Numbered from the stretch's first letter, positions 22,331 to 33,839 are shown. The stretch is 64,000 nucleotides of DNA from Dioscorea cayenensis subsp. rotundata (GCF_009730915.1 NC_052473.1:7753727-7817726), one strand, 5' to 3'. Numbers and translations are program-made. Notes: a model not told the origin generated them from the letters alone.

Positions 22331-23375
22331 TATCACCGAGCTTTAGGCTCGTTTTGAGTATCTGTCGAGACTTTAGTTCCGACAGACTCGATTTCTAGAT
22401 ATGAGCATATTGAGAGATTTATAGCAGGGAAATGAGTTCACAGATGAGGTCGAGGATCTCGTTTTGGTGGGTGGATGGAGGCAGTTATTGTCGACTAGGG
22501 ACACAGCCATTCGTGAGCTTACACTTGAGGTCCTATCGTCATTTAGAGCATTTGGACATTACCATAGCATGAGCATCACTCAGTCATCAGTTCGGCTTGG
22601 CTTCTACGAGGATGCATTTATAGACAATGAGGAGTATTCCTAGTTACTGAGAGATTACCCTGGAGCGTTGACCCCGACATGAGCCTTTTTTGACCTGTGT
22701 ACCGATATTTACATGCATTCTGAGAAGGTCGGTGAATGGCTATGGTGATAACACTGGTGTTCTGAGCCTACAGGAGCTTCTGTAATTGTATTCGATGGTA
22801 CAACGCATACCGATTCATCTAGGGCACATCATCCCAGAGTACATTCAACATCACGGCCAGTATGCCAGGTTGGGAGCGGTTTTCTCGGGTCCCGACATTA
22901 CGAGACTAGTTTTGGACATAGGTCTATTGAACGCGATTTGTGGGGCTGAGAAGACGAGTACACCTGCGCCCCTGAGCCTGGAGACGATGCGATTGATGGT
23001 TATGGTCCACAGGGTTCTGACGGGAGTTTATGCTTTGGTTCTATCAGCTCTAGAGATAGCTGAGGATGAGGGTGAAGATGCCGAGGCTTCTTAGCCTGCT
23101 CCCTAGCCTCAGCTAGCACTGATGGAGACCGAGGCAACTCCGGTGGCAGAGGACCCACCCCCAGTATGCATGTTTTCACTATCTTGAGTCCGTGATCACT
23201 TTGAGAGGCTCAAGAGTGCTGTGGGGGTGATACAGACAAAGGCTTTGCCTCGTCATTTGTCTTGCGGTCGAGGACTCCTCAAGCCCCTCCGGCATCACCA
23301 TCACCACCTCCACCAGCACCCTTCGATCTACCACCCACACTAGCAGAGGAGCTAGAGCACAGCATCGACACTTGA
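22331..23375 (+). pseudogene. ORF-1 of E3, second part
   Basis: Resumes the ORF cut by E4. Readable pieces include the QTRFLD-like segment near 22385, HYHSMSITQSSVRLGFYEDAF near 22558-22625, then an open run at 22786-23094 with IPIHLGHIIPEYIQHHGQYARLG and TRLVLDIGLLNAICGAEKT. The C-terminal part is proline-rich (PSPPPPAP near 23300) and stops at 23373-23375. Several frameshifts and stops make it non-functional. Where E9 has TAG stops, this copy has CAG (HHGQYARLG), which shows the ancestral residue. Confidence 0.8.
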
Positions 23376-24620
23376 TTTATTTTCTTTCGTCTTATTACTT
23401 CTGCATTTTTATCCCGGACTTGTATACTCAGAAAGGACTTTTATTCTGAGTTTATTTTTATTTTGTATTCTCGAGTTGTATTCATTGCCTTATCTTTTAT
23501 GTACTCGAGTTGTTTTTGTTTTATTGAGCTTCCCTGAACCCCCTTGTGTATGCGTGCAAATGGTCTTGTCATCATGGGAATTGAGATTTTGTCATGGGCA
23601 CGGCCAATTGTGCTTTGGAACTTGGCCATGTGTGCTTCACAACCCATTGGAACACCACTCCCAAGGATTTAGCTCAATCAAATGCAGCACTAGGAGTCAG
23701 GGGAGTATTTTTTTGGATTACTTCTCCCACATTTGCTCTTGATTGATATACATTATGAGTAGCTTGTATGTGTACATTGGGGACAATTTACAACATAAGT
23801 GTGGGTAGGGGGGGGGAGTTTCGTAGTGCACACATCTCTTTTATATTAATTTTGATTGATATACATGCTCACATAGCCAATGCGGTTCACCTTAGTTGCA
23901 ATGATTATATTCTTGAGTTTAGGAGAATTTTTAACATTGAATGTCTTCATGCTCTAGTTTTTGCTTGAATTTGTAGGAATTTTTGCCCGATTGACACTTG
24001 TTGCACTACTCACTCCTTAAACTCTTTTTGGAAACTCATGTTCGATGTTAAACGGGACTAGTTATTGTTGTTTCTTTTTTTGTTATTTGTGAATAAAAAA
24101 ATGATGAAATGAAAAAGAAAAAAACAAAAATAGTTTTATTGTTTATTTGTGCTTGTTGGGTGGAAAGAGCTACCACCTATGAAGTATGAAGCTACTCTCA
24201 TAAGTCGGATACTAGTTATGCCCTAATGAGAGAAAGAGCTATCTCATAGAATGAGTGAAAAGCCACCACCTCGAAAAGTGTGAAAAGCCACCTTAGCGGC
24301 CGCTTTGTAAAGGGCTACCTTAGGGGATGTGAAGCTACTACCATCTTTAAAAATTGTGTTACTGCTTTGTAGATAAATAAGTCCCTTGTACTTAGAAATT
24401 TGAGGAGTATATTTTTGGGTTGTTTTTGAGTGAGTTCACACACTTACACAATTTCGGGTTTGTTATCCTTTTTTATTGAAGTTTTTAGCTAGAGCATTGA
24501 TTTTTTGTATTTAATGTTGAAATTTCCTTACTTGTAGAATGCTCTATTTGTATGCTTTGGTGAACCTAAGGCCAAGCACTTCTAATATTTTCTTTATCTA
24601 TGCATATAATGTTTTAATTT
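23376..24620 (+). other. 3' untranslated region of E3
   Basis: Non-coding. Near 23561 lies the conserved TGTGCAAATGGTCTTGTC segment that follows ORF-1 in all copies. The stem-loop block is at 24159-24344 and contains CTCTCATAAG...ATGAGAG and GGTGGAAAGAGCTACCACC. A poly-G run (23810-23817) precedes GAGTTTCGTAGTGCACAC. No further gene. Confidence 0.8.
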
Positions 24621-24659
24621 TTGCTTGAGGACAAGCAAAAGCTTAAGTGTGGGGGAGTT
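24621..24659 (+). other. Hairpin and polypurine tract of E3
   Basis: TTGCTTGAGGACAAGCAA at 24621-24638, then AAAGCTTAAGTGTGGGGGAG leading to the LTR at 24660. Typical Athila-type plus-strand primer region. Confidence 0.9.
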
Positions 24660-24932
24660 TGATAAGTGCTTGTGTGATAAGAATGCGAAGTGTTATTTCC
24701 TTATGATGAGCATTACTTTTATCCGGTTTTAATGCTAATATGTGTGTATTTATGTTATTTTCGTGCAGATAGGGTTGTGAGGCTGAATATTATCGAAAGA
24801 AGCCAATGTGGATCGTAAATGCCACCATTTGGAGGAAATCTTGAGAAGGTTCAAACGCGAAGACATAAGTCGGGTTCGAAATGTGGAAATGTGTGCCAAC
24901 CTCCTCATATTCAAGTTAGAACAACCATTTGG
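24660..24932 (+). repeat. 3' LTR of E3, first part
   Basis: Begins TGATAAGTGCTTGTG right after the PPT and is homologous to 10823-11095. It is interrupted by the family B solo LTR, whose ATGGG duplication starts at 24933. Confidence 0.9.
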
Positions 24933-24937
24933 ATGGG

Positions 24938-26441
24938 TGATTGCTTCCAGACAAGTGTACGGGATCACCAAGTAATACCTCGCGTGAAGACACGAGGATC
25001 GTATTCCATGGGGCTAAGGATCTCCTATTACTCCTTGTCGAGCTATTATCTAGCCTAAGATCTCAAGTGATGGATTTTTACTCTACTAAATGTAATTAAA
25101 GCTAAAACGACATTATGACCAAATTAGAGAGAACAAGCAATAAGCAAGCAAGAAAATCAATGAGATGCAAAGGCCTATGATGAGGATCCCCTTGAGGGGT
25201 TATCATGCAACATGGATGATGATCTAAAGATCCAAGTGTAAAATGGACCATGAGATTCCAACATTAGAACAACCCCAATTTCTCGGTGATTGAACCCTAA
25301 TCCCATACGAACATAGATAGGAATTTCTTCCAAGTCTACATTCCTACGATTGCATTGAGTAAGAGGAAATCTCACTTAGGATTCAACCTACTCTTCTTCG
25401 GATTAAACCTACATGGAGGGCTACCAAACACCCGATTTCTCGGTGTGATGATACAAGCATCCCGTTTTAATCCATTCATGACCTAATACATGCGAGCAAG
25501 TTACATCTACGTGCATCATTCATAAAAGAGCTACGGATTTCTCCTTAGTGTAGCACTTAGCATGAAAACAATGGATTAAATCTCAAAATTACCGGAGCAT
25601 GGAATTAACAAGTTATCATCCAACATACATGATAAAACCACCCAAGGTTCACCAACACCCGGTGGCCTTGGGGGTCTAGTGTGTCATCATCTCACAACAA
25701 GCAATACAAACAAGAAAAACATGAAACATAAGCATAAATGACACTCCCTAGATGAAATGGTGGAGGAGGAGGTAAAGAATGTGCCGAGTGACGCTTCCCC
25801 AGCCAAAGCAGTGCCAAATGATGCTTCCTCTAGCCGCTGGGTCTCCTTCCTTCAAATCGTGGTAAATCTCCCATTGAATGATGTTGCCTTCTTGCCTTGA
25901 GAGTCTTGGACCTTGGGCTTGAATGATCTTCTAGCTTCCTTGCCCTTCTTCTCCTTCCCAAGGTTGCCCAAAATCTCCCAAGTGGTCTCCCCAAAATCGG
26001 CCAAGAAAAAGTCCTGCCAAAAGTTCCTTGTTGTGCCCTAAAAGTTGCTATTTATACCCCCCCGAGGCATACGGGTCATATGGGGGTCGTATGGGGGTCG
26101 TATAGCACTCAAAAACTCTAGATTTGTGATCCATACGGGGTGCATACGGCCTCCATTCGGCCCTGTATACTGGGTAGTATGGAAATCTGGGCACACACTC
26201 CAAATCATTCCACTGCTATAGTGCATATGGCCCCATAATGGGTAGTATGGGGGTAGTATGAAATTCTCGCTTTTTCTCTTTTCGTCCAAATGATATCTTC
26301 TTGTTCACCATGGCTTCCTTTATACCTTACAAAGTAAATAGTAGATGATTAAGCGCAAAAACAGGCATTAAACCTCACAAAAATACATGCAAAGTGAATA
26401 CGATGTATGCATGAAAAACATTTACATTTAGACACTTATCA
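24938..26441 (-). mobile_element. Solo LTR of family B with ATGGG target duplication
   Basis: 1504 bp, TGATAAGTGTC...GAAGCAATCA on the - strand, flanked by ATGGG at 24933-24937 and 26442-26446. It is homologous throughout to the LTRs at 32293-33801 and 60123-61552. No internal sequence remains, so two LTRs have recombined to one. TATA-like TATAAATA lies at 26050-26057 (complement), with CCATACGG/CCGTATGG repeats at about 26060-26245 upstream of it. No coding sequence. Confidence 0.95.
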
Positions 26442-26446
26442 ATGGG

Positions 26447-27316
26447 CACAAGGGTAGTCACATTCAAGCATTCTAGCTTGTGCATATATAGCAAGATCTC
26501 CACCAACATGTCCATTATTGAAGAAGCAAAGTGATCTACAAAGTAAACGTGTGCCCGTTTATATTACCCCGATAAAAGCATGAATTCGGGAGTGTTTCGG
26601 GCCGGGACTGTACCAGGACTGTACCAAACACTGTAGCGGATATTGTTCACAGTCGGCCAAAGAAGAATGCAAACAGAGAATCCATATAGGCGTGCATTAA
26701 TTCCACACACCCATGTGAAAAATAAACAGGGACGCCCAAAGGGGCGTGTGGATTCCTGATTCCAGCCTTTTAAAAGCCGATTTCAACTACAATTTCAGCA
26801 TTCTTTTCTCCATCTTTTCCCCAAATTGAGAGAGGGCTTCAGCTAGGGTTTTTAGAGGTATTGGCTAGGGATTTGGAGAGGTTCTATGGCCCTGACATCG
26901 CGCTCTGTTTGGAAGAAGGTTAGTGAGAGAGCTTTTCATCGGCACCGATCCGGCGAGGTGTATCCTAGGCCGGACAAAGGGTTCCTTGGACGAGTAGATG
27001 ACTCCGCACAAGACCATCACCACAACTATTGAGGGGTTTTCTATGGATTCTTTACTTTTACATTTGATTTCTTTGATTGTAATTAGCTCCATGGAGAGTT
27101 AAACCCCCTAGTGGGTACTTGGGTATTTGTGAACGCTAGGATGTATTCGTTTCATTGAACCTCTTTATTATGCTTTCAATTAATTGATGTTTTATTTGAG
27201 TTCCAATCTTTAATGCTTGATTGTATCAATAATCCCTTAGAGTGATAGTAGGGTTGAGAGTTCTTGTTTGTAACCCTTGTGAGTGAGTGACACACCACGA
27301 GAGTGACACACCACGA
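26447..27316 (+). repeat. 3' LTR of E3, second part, truncated
   Basis: Continues the LTR after the solo insertion: palindrome unit near 26680-26750, TATA-like CCTTTTAAAA near 26766-26775. Near 27287-27316 the string GTGACACACCACGAG is repeated, and homology then stops. About 0.7 kb of the LTR end is missing. Confidence 0.85.
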
Positions 27317-28729
27317 GTTCTTGAATGGACCCAAGAACATTTTGTATTGTTCATCATTTTGTTCGTTCTTCAATCTTGAAGGGTAAGGGATTCTTGGCTT
27401 GTAAGGTGGGGGTGCCACCTCCTTCTTCTTGTTAGTTCTCTCCTTAACCTCCATGACCTCGGGTGCTTCAACATTGGTCTTCTCACGTCGAAGACTACCC
27501 TCAACCTCACGATCACTTCTCAAAGTGATTGCCTTCACATGTTCTCTTAGATTGGTTTCGGTGTTGCTGGGTAAATTCCCTTAAGGTCTCTCTGATAGGA
27601 ACTTTGCAATTTGTCCCACTTGATTTTCTATAATGTGTAATAAAGTCGTGTGGTTGAGAAGTATAGCTTCGACGGACTAAAATCTTATATCCAACGATTG
27701 AACAAATCTAGTCAATCAAAGCTTTCTCTAGATCAGTCATCCCGGTCTCCAACCCTGAAACTTGATTCTCCATGTTCGGGGCTTGTTGTTGTTGTTGGAA
27801 ACCCGGTGGTGTCATGGCCTTTCATTGCCCTTGATTATTCCAAGAAAAGTTGGGATGTCTTCTCCATCATTGGTTGTAGGTGCTTCTATAAGGGTTACCT
27901 TGTCCTCTTCCCGAATTGCCCACAAAGTCTACTTGTTCAATTGTGGTTGAAGTATCGATCAAAATAGGACAATCAGATGGCATATGTGAATCCCTACAAT
28001 CAAGCACAACTTGTGATTGTGGCTACGCTTGGTAAAGTCAATGTATCCAATTTCTTGCTTAATGCCTCTACTTGGGCTGCCAAGGATGTAAGCGCATCAA
28101 TTTCATGGAGTCCAACCATTTTCTTCCTTCCTCTTGCATTCCATTGGCAGCTATTCAACCCCATTTCTTCAATCAATTGCCATGCTTCTTTGGGAGTGTT
28201 GTTCCCCATTGCACCTCCCCTGGCGGCATCTAGAAGTTGTTTTGTTGCTTGAGCTCAACCCGTTATAAAATGTATTAATGATCATCCACTTGGGGAACCC
28301 ATGTTGTGGACATTTCTACAAAAGGTCCTTGAATTGTTCCCAAGTCTCAAACAAATTTTCAAGTTCCATCTGAATAAATGAAGATATCTCATTATGAAGC
28401 TTTTCGGATTTTCCCAGAGGGAAGTGCCTTGTAAGGAAAGCTTCGAACATTTCGTTCCATGTTGTGATGGAAGCTATTGCCAATGAATGGAGCCACTCTT
28501 TGGCCTTTGCATTGAAAGATAATGGGAAAGCCCTCAGTCGAATTACATCATCAGAAACCCCATTGATCTTCAACATGTGGCACACTTCAAGGAAGTTCTT
28601 AATATGATTATTCAGGTCTTTATTAGCTAACCCATGAAATTGTGCAGACTGTTGAACCATCTGAATAAAGGCCGGCTTCAACTCAAAATTCTGGGCTGCT
28701 ATCGGTGCCTCACAATGCTCGATTGTGTT
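27317..28729 (-). pseudogene. gag: E5: gag fragment of a diverged family A element
   Basis: The N-terminal gag part (28316-28681) reads NFELKPAFIQMVQQSAQFHGLANKD and later EWLHSLAIASITTWNEMFEAF. The middle (28000-28209) has EEMGLNSCQWNARGRKKMVGL. The C-terminal part (27318-27538) reads KAITLRSDREVEGSL and reaches YKMFLGPFK at the left junction. It is clearly more distant from the other gags here than they are from each other. Frameshifts separate the pieces, and both ends are rearrangement points. Orientation and order would fit the missing 5' part of E2, which has the same LTR subfamily divergence; this is inference. Confidence 0.8.
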
Positions 28730-30614
28730 TGATAAGTGCTTGCATTTTAAGAATGCAAAGTATTCTTTTCCTTCCGTTAGACATTACTTTTATCAAGTTT
28801 TAGTGCTAATACTTGTGTATTTGTATTACTTTGGTGCATGTAGGTTTGTGTAGCCAAATATTTAGGAAAGAAGCTAATGCAGATTGTTAATGCACTATTT
28901 GATGAAATCTTAGAAGGAACAAATGCGAAGACACAAGTTGGATTCAAAGATACATGAATGTCCACCAACCTCTGTGTATTCAAGCAATCACATGGTTTTT
29001 AGGGTCACAAAGGCAGTCATATTTACGTATTCCAACTCGTGTAATGATAGCAAGATCATCACCAATGAGTCTGTTTATTGAAGAAGTGATGTGATCTACG
29101 GCATAAACGTGTGCCCATTTATGTTACCTCGATGGAAAATGTGGAATCGGGAGCGTTTTGGCAGGGTATCATAGCATGTTACTATAGAAAATGCTGTAGT
29201 AGTTCACTATAGCAGTTACCACTCATAGCCCACAGAAAATCAGGATTCCAGAGAATCCACAAGCACGTGTGGAATTTCCATAGGGGCATATCAAAATTCC
29301 ATAGGGGTGTGTGAAAAATCCACAGGGCCATGTGGATGCCCGATTCCAGCCTATTTAAAGCCGTGATTCAGCCCGATTTCGGAGGCCTTTTTCTCATCGT
29401 TTCTCCAACTCTTGAGAGGCTTTCGGGTAGTGTTTAGAGAGATATTGGCAAGGCTTTTTTAGTGGTTCTATGGCTTTGACACTGTGTTTCTCTTGGAAGA
29501 GAGTTATTAGGTGAGTTTTTGTAGGCACCGATCCAGCGACATGTGCTTTAGGCTTGACAAGGGGACCTTTGGAGAAGATGAGGCTACTCCACAAGACCAT
29601 CGAGAAGAATACCATCAGGGTTTTACTATGGATTGCTTGTTTTTACTTTCAATTCTATCATTGATTATATCTTGCTCCATGGAGAGTTAAACCCATTGTG
29701 GGTAATTGGATTTGTGAACACAAGGATGTATTTGTTTCATTGACCTTTTATTATACTTTCCTTAATTGATGTCTTTAATTAAGTACCAATCTTGAATACT
29801 TGTTAAATGATTTCTCTTTTAGAGTGACACTAGGGTTGAGAGTCTATCATGGTAGCCTTTGTGGATGAGTGACACACCATAAGGGCTAGATAATACTAGA
29901 TTGGAGAGGGTCGAGAGTGTGAATCGAGAGATAACGGAGCATCCCCTTTTCCTTCTGATGTGATTTATCCTACCTCCATTTCCTAGAGTTCTTTGTGGTC
30001 ATAATAGAGTGAAGTGCTAAAGGATGAACTCCGTTGGGTCTTAGTTGCGTGAGCGATAGAGTGAAGCATTGAAGTGAACTTTAGTATCTAGGGCTTAATT
30101 GTGACTATGAGCCTTTCGCCTAGACCAAAGGGTTAGGTCTACATATAGGAATAAGGTTTATCACTTGGAATCCCTAATGCTTCTTGCGACTTTGCATAGT
30201 GTGAGGTGTCGAGACTGATCGATTTCTCAATCGGGGCATAGTAGAGTTAGTCACAGTTAACCTTAGGTTTGGGACCATGTATCTTAGGATGTCCACGACT
30301 CATTTAGCATTAGTTAGGAATTATAATAGTTAGTTTTGCACTTGAAGAGATAATCCTAGGTGGAACAATATTCGAGTACCCCACTTCCTATCGATTGCCT
30401 TTTCCTCTCACTTATTTGTGTCTCTCTTTCTTATTTCTTTTATTTTGTCTACATTACATCTTATCAACATAATTATTATTTCATCCTCACTCGATTATGT
30501 AGAAGTCTTGGTGTTTCTATTCCTTATTCCCTATGGATATGATACCCCACTCACCTGGGATTTATTACTTTGACAAACTCATGCACTTGCGAGTCACATG
30601 CAAGGGGTGTGTCA
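28730..30614 (+). repeat. E6: family A variant LTR
   Basis: 1885 bp, TGATAAGTGC...GTGTGTCA. Palindrome unit at about 29255-29345 and TATA-like CTATTTAAAG at 29351-29360. Upstream, 29165-29225 is rich in CTATAG/CTGTAG half-sites. A degraded PBS-like string (TAGCAAAGTTGCTAGGG, 30621-30637) and a few leader bases follow, so it was a 5' LTR. There is no PPT in front of it: it abuts the gag fragment E5. Confidence 0.87.
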
Positions 30615-30709
30615 AGTTTTTAGCAAAGTTGCTAGGGAATAGGCGTTTAGAGATTCTTTGCACTTTGCTATCTTAGTCGAATGCTTAAGGATGAACTCCT
30701 TCCGATATG
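30615..30709. other. Rearranged junction between E6 and E7
   Basis: After the degraded PBS and AGGCGTTTAGAGATTCTTTG leader, about 35 bp (30675-30709) contain AATGCTTAAGGATGAACTCC. It resembles an internal LTR segment (compare 30078-30097) and looks like filler copied at a break. The E7 LTR fragment then starts in the opposite orientation. Confidence 0.6.
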
Positions 30710-31595
30710 AAACCCCCTCGATAGTCGTGTCGATGGTCTTGTGGAAAGTCCTCTACTCGTCGTCCAAGGATTCCCTCGTCCGGTATAGGATACGCCTCGA
30801 TGAAGCTCCCCTACCAACCTTCTTCCTCGAGAATGACGATGTCGAGCCGTAGAACCTCTCCAAAAACCTTGGCCAATAACCCTCAAAACCCTAGCGGAAG
30901 CCCTCTCTCAAGTTGGGGAAAAGATGGAGAAAAAGAATACTAAAAATCGCTGATTCGGATTTTAAATAGGGCTGGAATCGGGCAACTACACGGGCGTGGA
31001 TGCTTCACCCGCCCGTGGGGAATTTCCACACGCAGCGTCGATAATTTCCACACGCCCGTGTGGATCCTCTCGAACTCCTCGCTTTTCTCGGCCGGCTATG
31101 TACAAAGGTCGCTACAGATTCTGCTACCATGTTGCTACAGATGCTCTTCCATGAGTATCCTGCCTGAATAGCTTCCCGAATCCATACTTTCATCAGAGTA
31201 ATGCAAACAGGCACACGTTCACATCGTGGATCACTTGCTTCTTCAATGATAGGCACGTTGGTGGAGCTCTTGTTCTATGTGCATAAGTCGGAATGCTCGA
31301 GTGTGACTGCCTTTGTGCCCCTCTAAATGGATGTGCCAAACTCGAATACGAGGAGGTTGGCACACACTCTAGCATCTCACATCGACCTATCTCTTCGTGT
31401 TTGAACCTTAGTAAGATTTCCTCAAAAATCGGTGCATTGTAATCCACATTGGCTTCTTTCCTTCATACTTGGCCCCACAACCCTACCTGCACGAAAGTAA
31501 CATAAAAACACACATATTAGTGTAACAACCCAAGAAAAGTAATGCTCAACATTAAGAATGAACGCTTCGCATTCATATCGCACAAGCACTTATCA
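30710..31595 (-). repeat. E7: 5' LTR fragment of a family A insertion
   Basis: The first 886 bp of a family A LTR on the - strand, opening TGATAAGTGC at 31595 and cut at about 30710. It stands at the same site (GTACT at 31596-31600) of the B sequence as the E8 5' LTR at 59406. It shares with that LTR private variants such as CATTCTTAATGTTG and CCATTTAGAGG that the E8 3' LTR lacks. So it is a duplicate of the E8 insertion, truncated later. Palindrome unit near 30990-31065. Confidence 0.88.
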
Positions 31596-31689
31596 GTACT
31601 CAAGGTCTTTAGGTAGTGTTTTCAACTCCAAATCTGGTGCTTCCTCGCTGACGGCATCAAACCCATGTTCCAAAGCCCATCACCCCTGC

Positions 31690-32130
31690 TTATACCCTGC
31701 TTTCTTCTATAGACCCCTCGCACTCTCTTAGGAGCTGTTGCATGACATCGAACACGAAGCTCAAAACATTCAAAGCATCATTTCCTAGAACGCATGATTC
31801 CCAAACTTGCACCCGTCGCCTCCCTGACGCTTGCACACTGCCCATATCGCTGGTTCTCAAGGTGGGATTCATGCAACCCTCGGCAGTCAAAACAAACTGT
31901 TCAATTGGTGATATGCTTCCTTCACTCACTGATGGTGTTCCACTTTTCATAAAGGTCTCAAACACTGTGTGCCAGCTGCCACCATCATAAGGTATGCTCG
32001 AATCCCCAGATAGTAGTAGAATACCAAAATGGTTATCTAGGAGGTGTGAAAAATGTTGTTGAGTCTGCAGATTAATCCAGCCATCAAATCTGTGTACGTA
32101 GTCTTCCAACTTGATGTTCGGGGTTACCAT
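31690..32130 (-). CDS. Unidentified 146-codon ORF at the 5' end of the B element
   Basis: Opens MVTPNIKLEDYVHRFDGW, about 140 bp after the family B PBS, where gag would be expected, and ends CEGSIEESRV. I do not recognise it. It has no knuckle, no gag domain and no DSG/DTG motif. The segment after it still encodes APDLELKTLPKDLEY, the linker that precedes RT in Ty3/gypsy elements, in another frame. Either gag-protease was replaced by this sequence or it is an unrelated leader ORF of the sort some Tat/Ogre elements carry. The duplicate at 59412-60000 is full of frameshifts, so any function is doubtful. I see no membrane segment or repeats. Confidence 0.45.
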   Translation of the reverse strand: MVTPNIKLEDYVHRFDGWINLQTQQHFSHLLDNHFGILLLSGDSSIPYDGGSWHTVFETFMKSGTPSVSEGSISPIEQFVLTAEGCMNPTLRTSDMGSVQASGRRRVQVWESCVLGNDALNVLSFVFDVMQQLLRECEGSIEESRV

Positions 32131-32269
32131 GTTGCATTCACGAGATGGACTATACAGAAGGAAATGGAAAGTGAATTAAACTATTAAGAAAGAAATAACG
32201 ATAAAGAATGAATAAAGAATAAAATGGCTAGAGTAATAATCTAAAAGGTTCCTTGAATTCCTTAAAGTT

Positions 32270-32286
32270 CCCCAGCAACGCCGCCA
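32270..32286 (-). other. Primer-binding site of family B, tRNA-Asp
   Basis: TGGCGGCGTTGCTGGGG on the - strand, 15 of 17 matches to the tRNA-Asp complement, 6 nt from the LTR end at 32293. Confidence 0.85.
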
Positions 32287-32292
32287 AAAACT

Positions 32293-33801
32293 TGATTGCT
32301 TCCCTGCAAGTGTACGGGATCGCCAAGTAATACCTCGCGTGAAGACACGAGGATCGTATTCCACGGGGCTAAGGATCTCCTATTACTCCTTCTCGAGCTA
32401 TTATATAGCCTAAGATCTCAAGTGATGGATTTTTACTCTACTAAATGTAATTAAAGCTAAAACGAGATTATGACCAAATTAGAGAGAACAAGCAATAAGC
32501 AAGCAAGAAAATCAATGAGATGCAAAGGCCTATGGATGAGGATCCCTCTGAGGGGTTGTCATGCAACATGGATGATAATCTAAAGATGCAAGGGTAAAAT
32601 GGACCATGAGATTCCAAGATTAGAACAACCCCAATTTCTCGGCGATTGAACCCTAATCCCATACGAACATAGATAGGAATTTCTTCCAAATCTACATTCC
32701 TACGATTGCATTGAGTACGAGGAAATCTCACTTACTATTAAACCTACTCTTCTTCGGATTAAACCTACATGGAGGGCTACCAAACACCCGATTTCTCGGT
32801 GTGATGAAACAAGCATCCCCTTTTAATCCATTCATGACCTAATACATGCGAGCAAGTTACATCTACGTGCATCATTCACAAAATAGATACGGATTTCTCC
32901 TTAGTGTAGCACTTAGCATGAAAACAATGGATTAAATCTCAAAATTACCCAAGCATGGAATTAACAAGTTATCATCCAACATACATGATAAAACCCCCCA
33001 AGGTTCACCAACACCTGGTGGCCTTGGGTGTCAAGTGTGTCATCATCCCACAACAAGCAATACAAACAAGCAAAACATGAAACAAAAGCATAAATGACAC
33101 TCCCTAGATGAAATGGTGGAGGAGGAGGTGAAGAATGTGCCGAATGACGCTTTCCCTACCAAAGGAGTGCCAAATGACGCTTCTTCTAGCCGCGGGTCTC
33201 CTTCCTTCAAATCGTGGTAAATCTGCCCTTGAATAATGTTGCCTTCTTGCCTTGAGAGTCTTGGACCCTGGGCTTGAATGATCTTCTAGCTTCCTTGCCC
33301 TTCTTCTCCTTCCCAAAGGTTGCCCAAAATCTCCCAAGTGGTCTCCCCAAAAATCGGCCAAGAAAAAGGTCCAACCAAAAAGTTCCTTGTTCTCGCCCTA
33401 AAAGTTGGTATTTATACCCCCCGAGGCATACGAGTCATATGGGGTCGTATGGGGGTCGTATAGCACTCAAAAAAACCCTAGATTCACGATCCATACAGGG
33501 GTGCATATGGCTCATGGCCCCCATACTGGGTAGTATGGAAATCTGGGCAGACACTCCAAATCATTCCATTGCTACGATAGCATACGGCCCCCTATCTTGG
33601 GTAGTATGGGGGATAGTATGAAATTCTGTTTTCTTCTCTTTTTCGCCCAAATGATATCTTCTTGTTCTCCATGGCTTCCTTATGCCCTTACAAAGTAAAT
33701 AATAGATGATTAAGCGCAAAAGCGGGCATTAAACCTCACAAAAATACATGCAAAGTGAATACGATATATACATGAAAACATCTACATTTAGACACTTATC
33801 A
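32293..33801 (-). repeat. Family B LTR in B1
   Basis: 1509 bp, TGATAAGTGTC...GAAGCAATCA, directly preceded by a PPT (33802-33816) and followed by a PBS. TATA-like TATAAATA at 33409-33416 (complement). CCATACGG/CCGTATGG-type repeats lie upstream at about 33420-33620. Near the end is a conserved ACCTCGCGTGAAGACACGAG inverted repeat. Small open frames (32468-32731, 33104-33361) recur in all B LTRs but shift between copies. Confidence 0.93.
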
Positions 33802-33839
33802 AATATCCCCACACTTAAGCGTTGCTTGTCCCCAAGCAA
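33802..33839 (-). other. Polypurine tract and hairpin of B1
   Basis: AAGTGTGGGGATATT adjoins the LTR on the - strand. 33822-33839 is TTGCTTGGGGACAAGCAA, the same hairpin as in family A with one loop change. Confidence 0.87.

Larger units (their letters stand above)
10823..27316 (+). mobile_element. E3, family A element with two nested insertions
   Basis: Order: 5' LTR, PBS, gag, protease, hairpins, array, cassette, ORF-1, 3' UTR, PPT, broken 3' LTR. Without E4 (16786-22325) and the solo LTR (24938-26441) plus their target duplications it is about 9.4 kb, or about 10.2 kb if the missing end of the 3' LTR is added. That matches E8 and E9. It inserted into the array of E2, and its right end is lost at 27316. 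No RT, RNase H or integrase is present. Confidence 0.85.

Noticed and set aside
32468..32731. Small frame MRFPRTQCNRRNVDLEE in the B LTR, present in three copies (25175, 60228)
   Set aside because: It lies inside an LTR, recurs only because the LTR does, and its length and ends vary with single indels. It could be a leader ORF but nothing supports translation.
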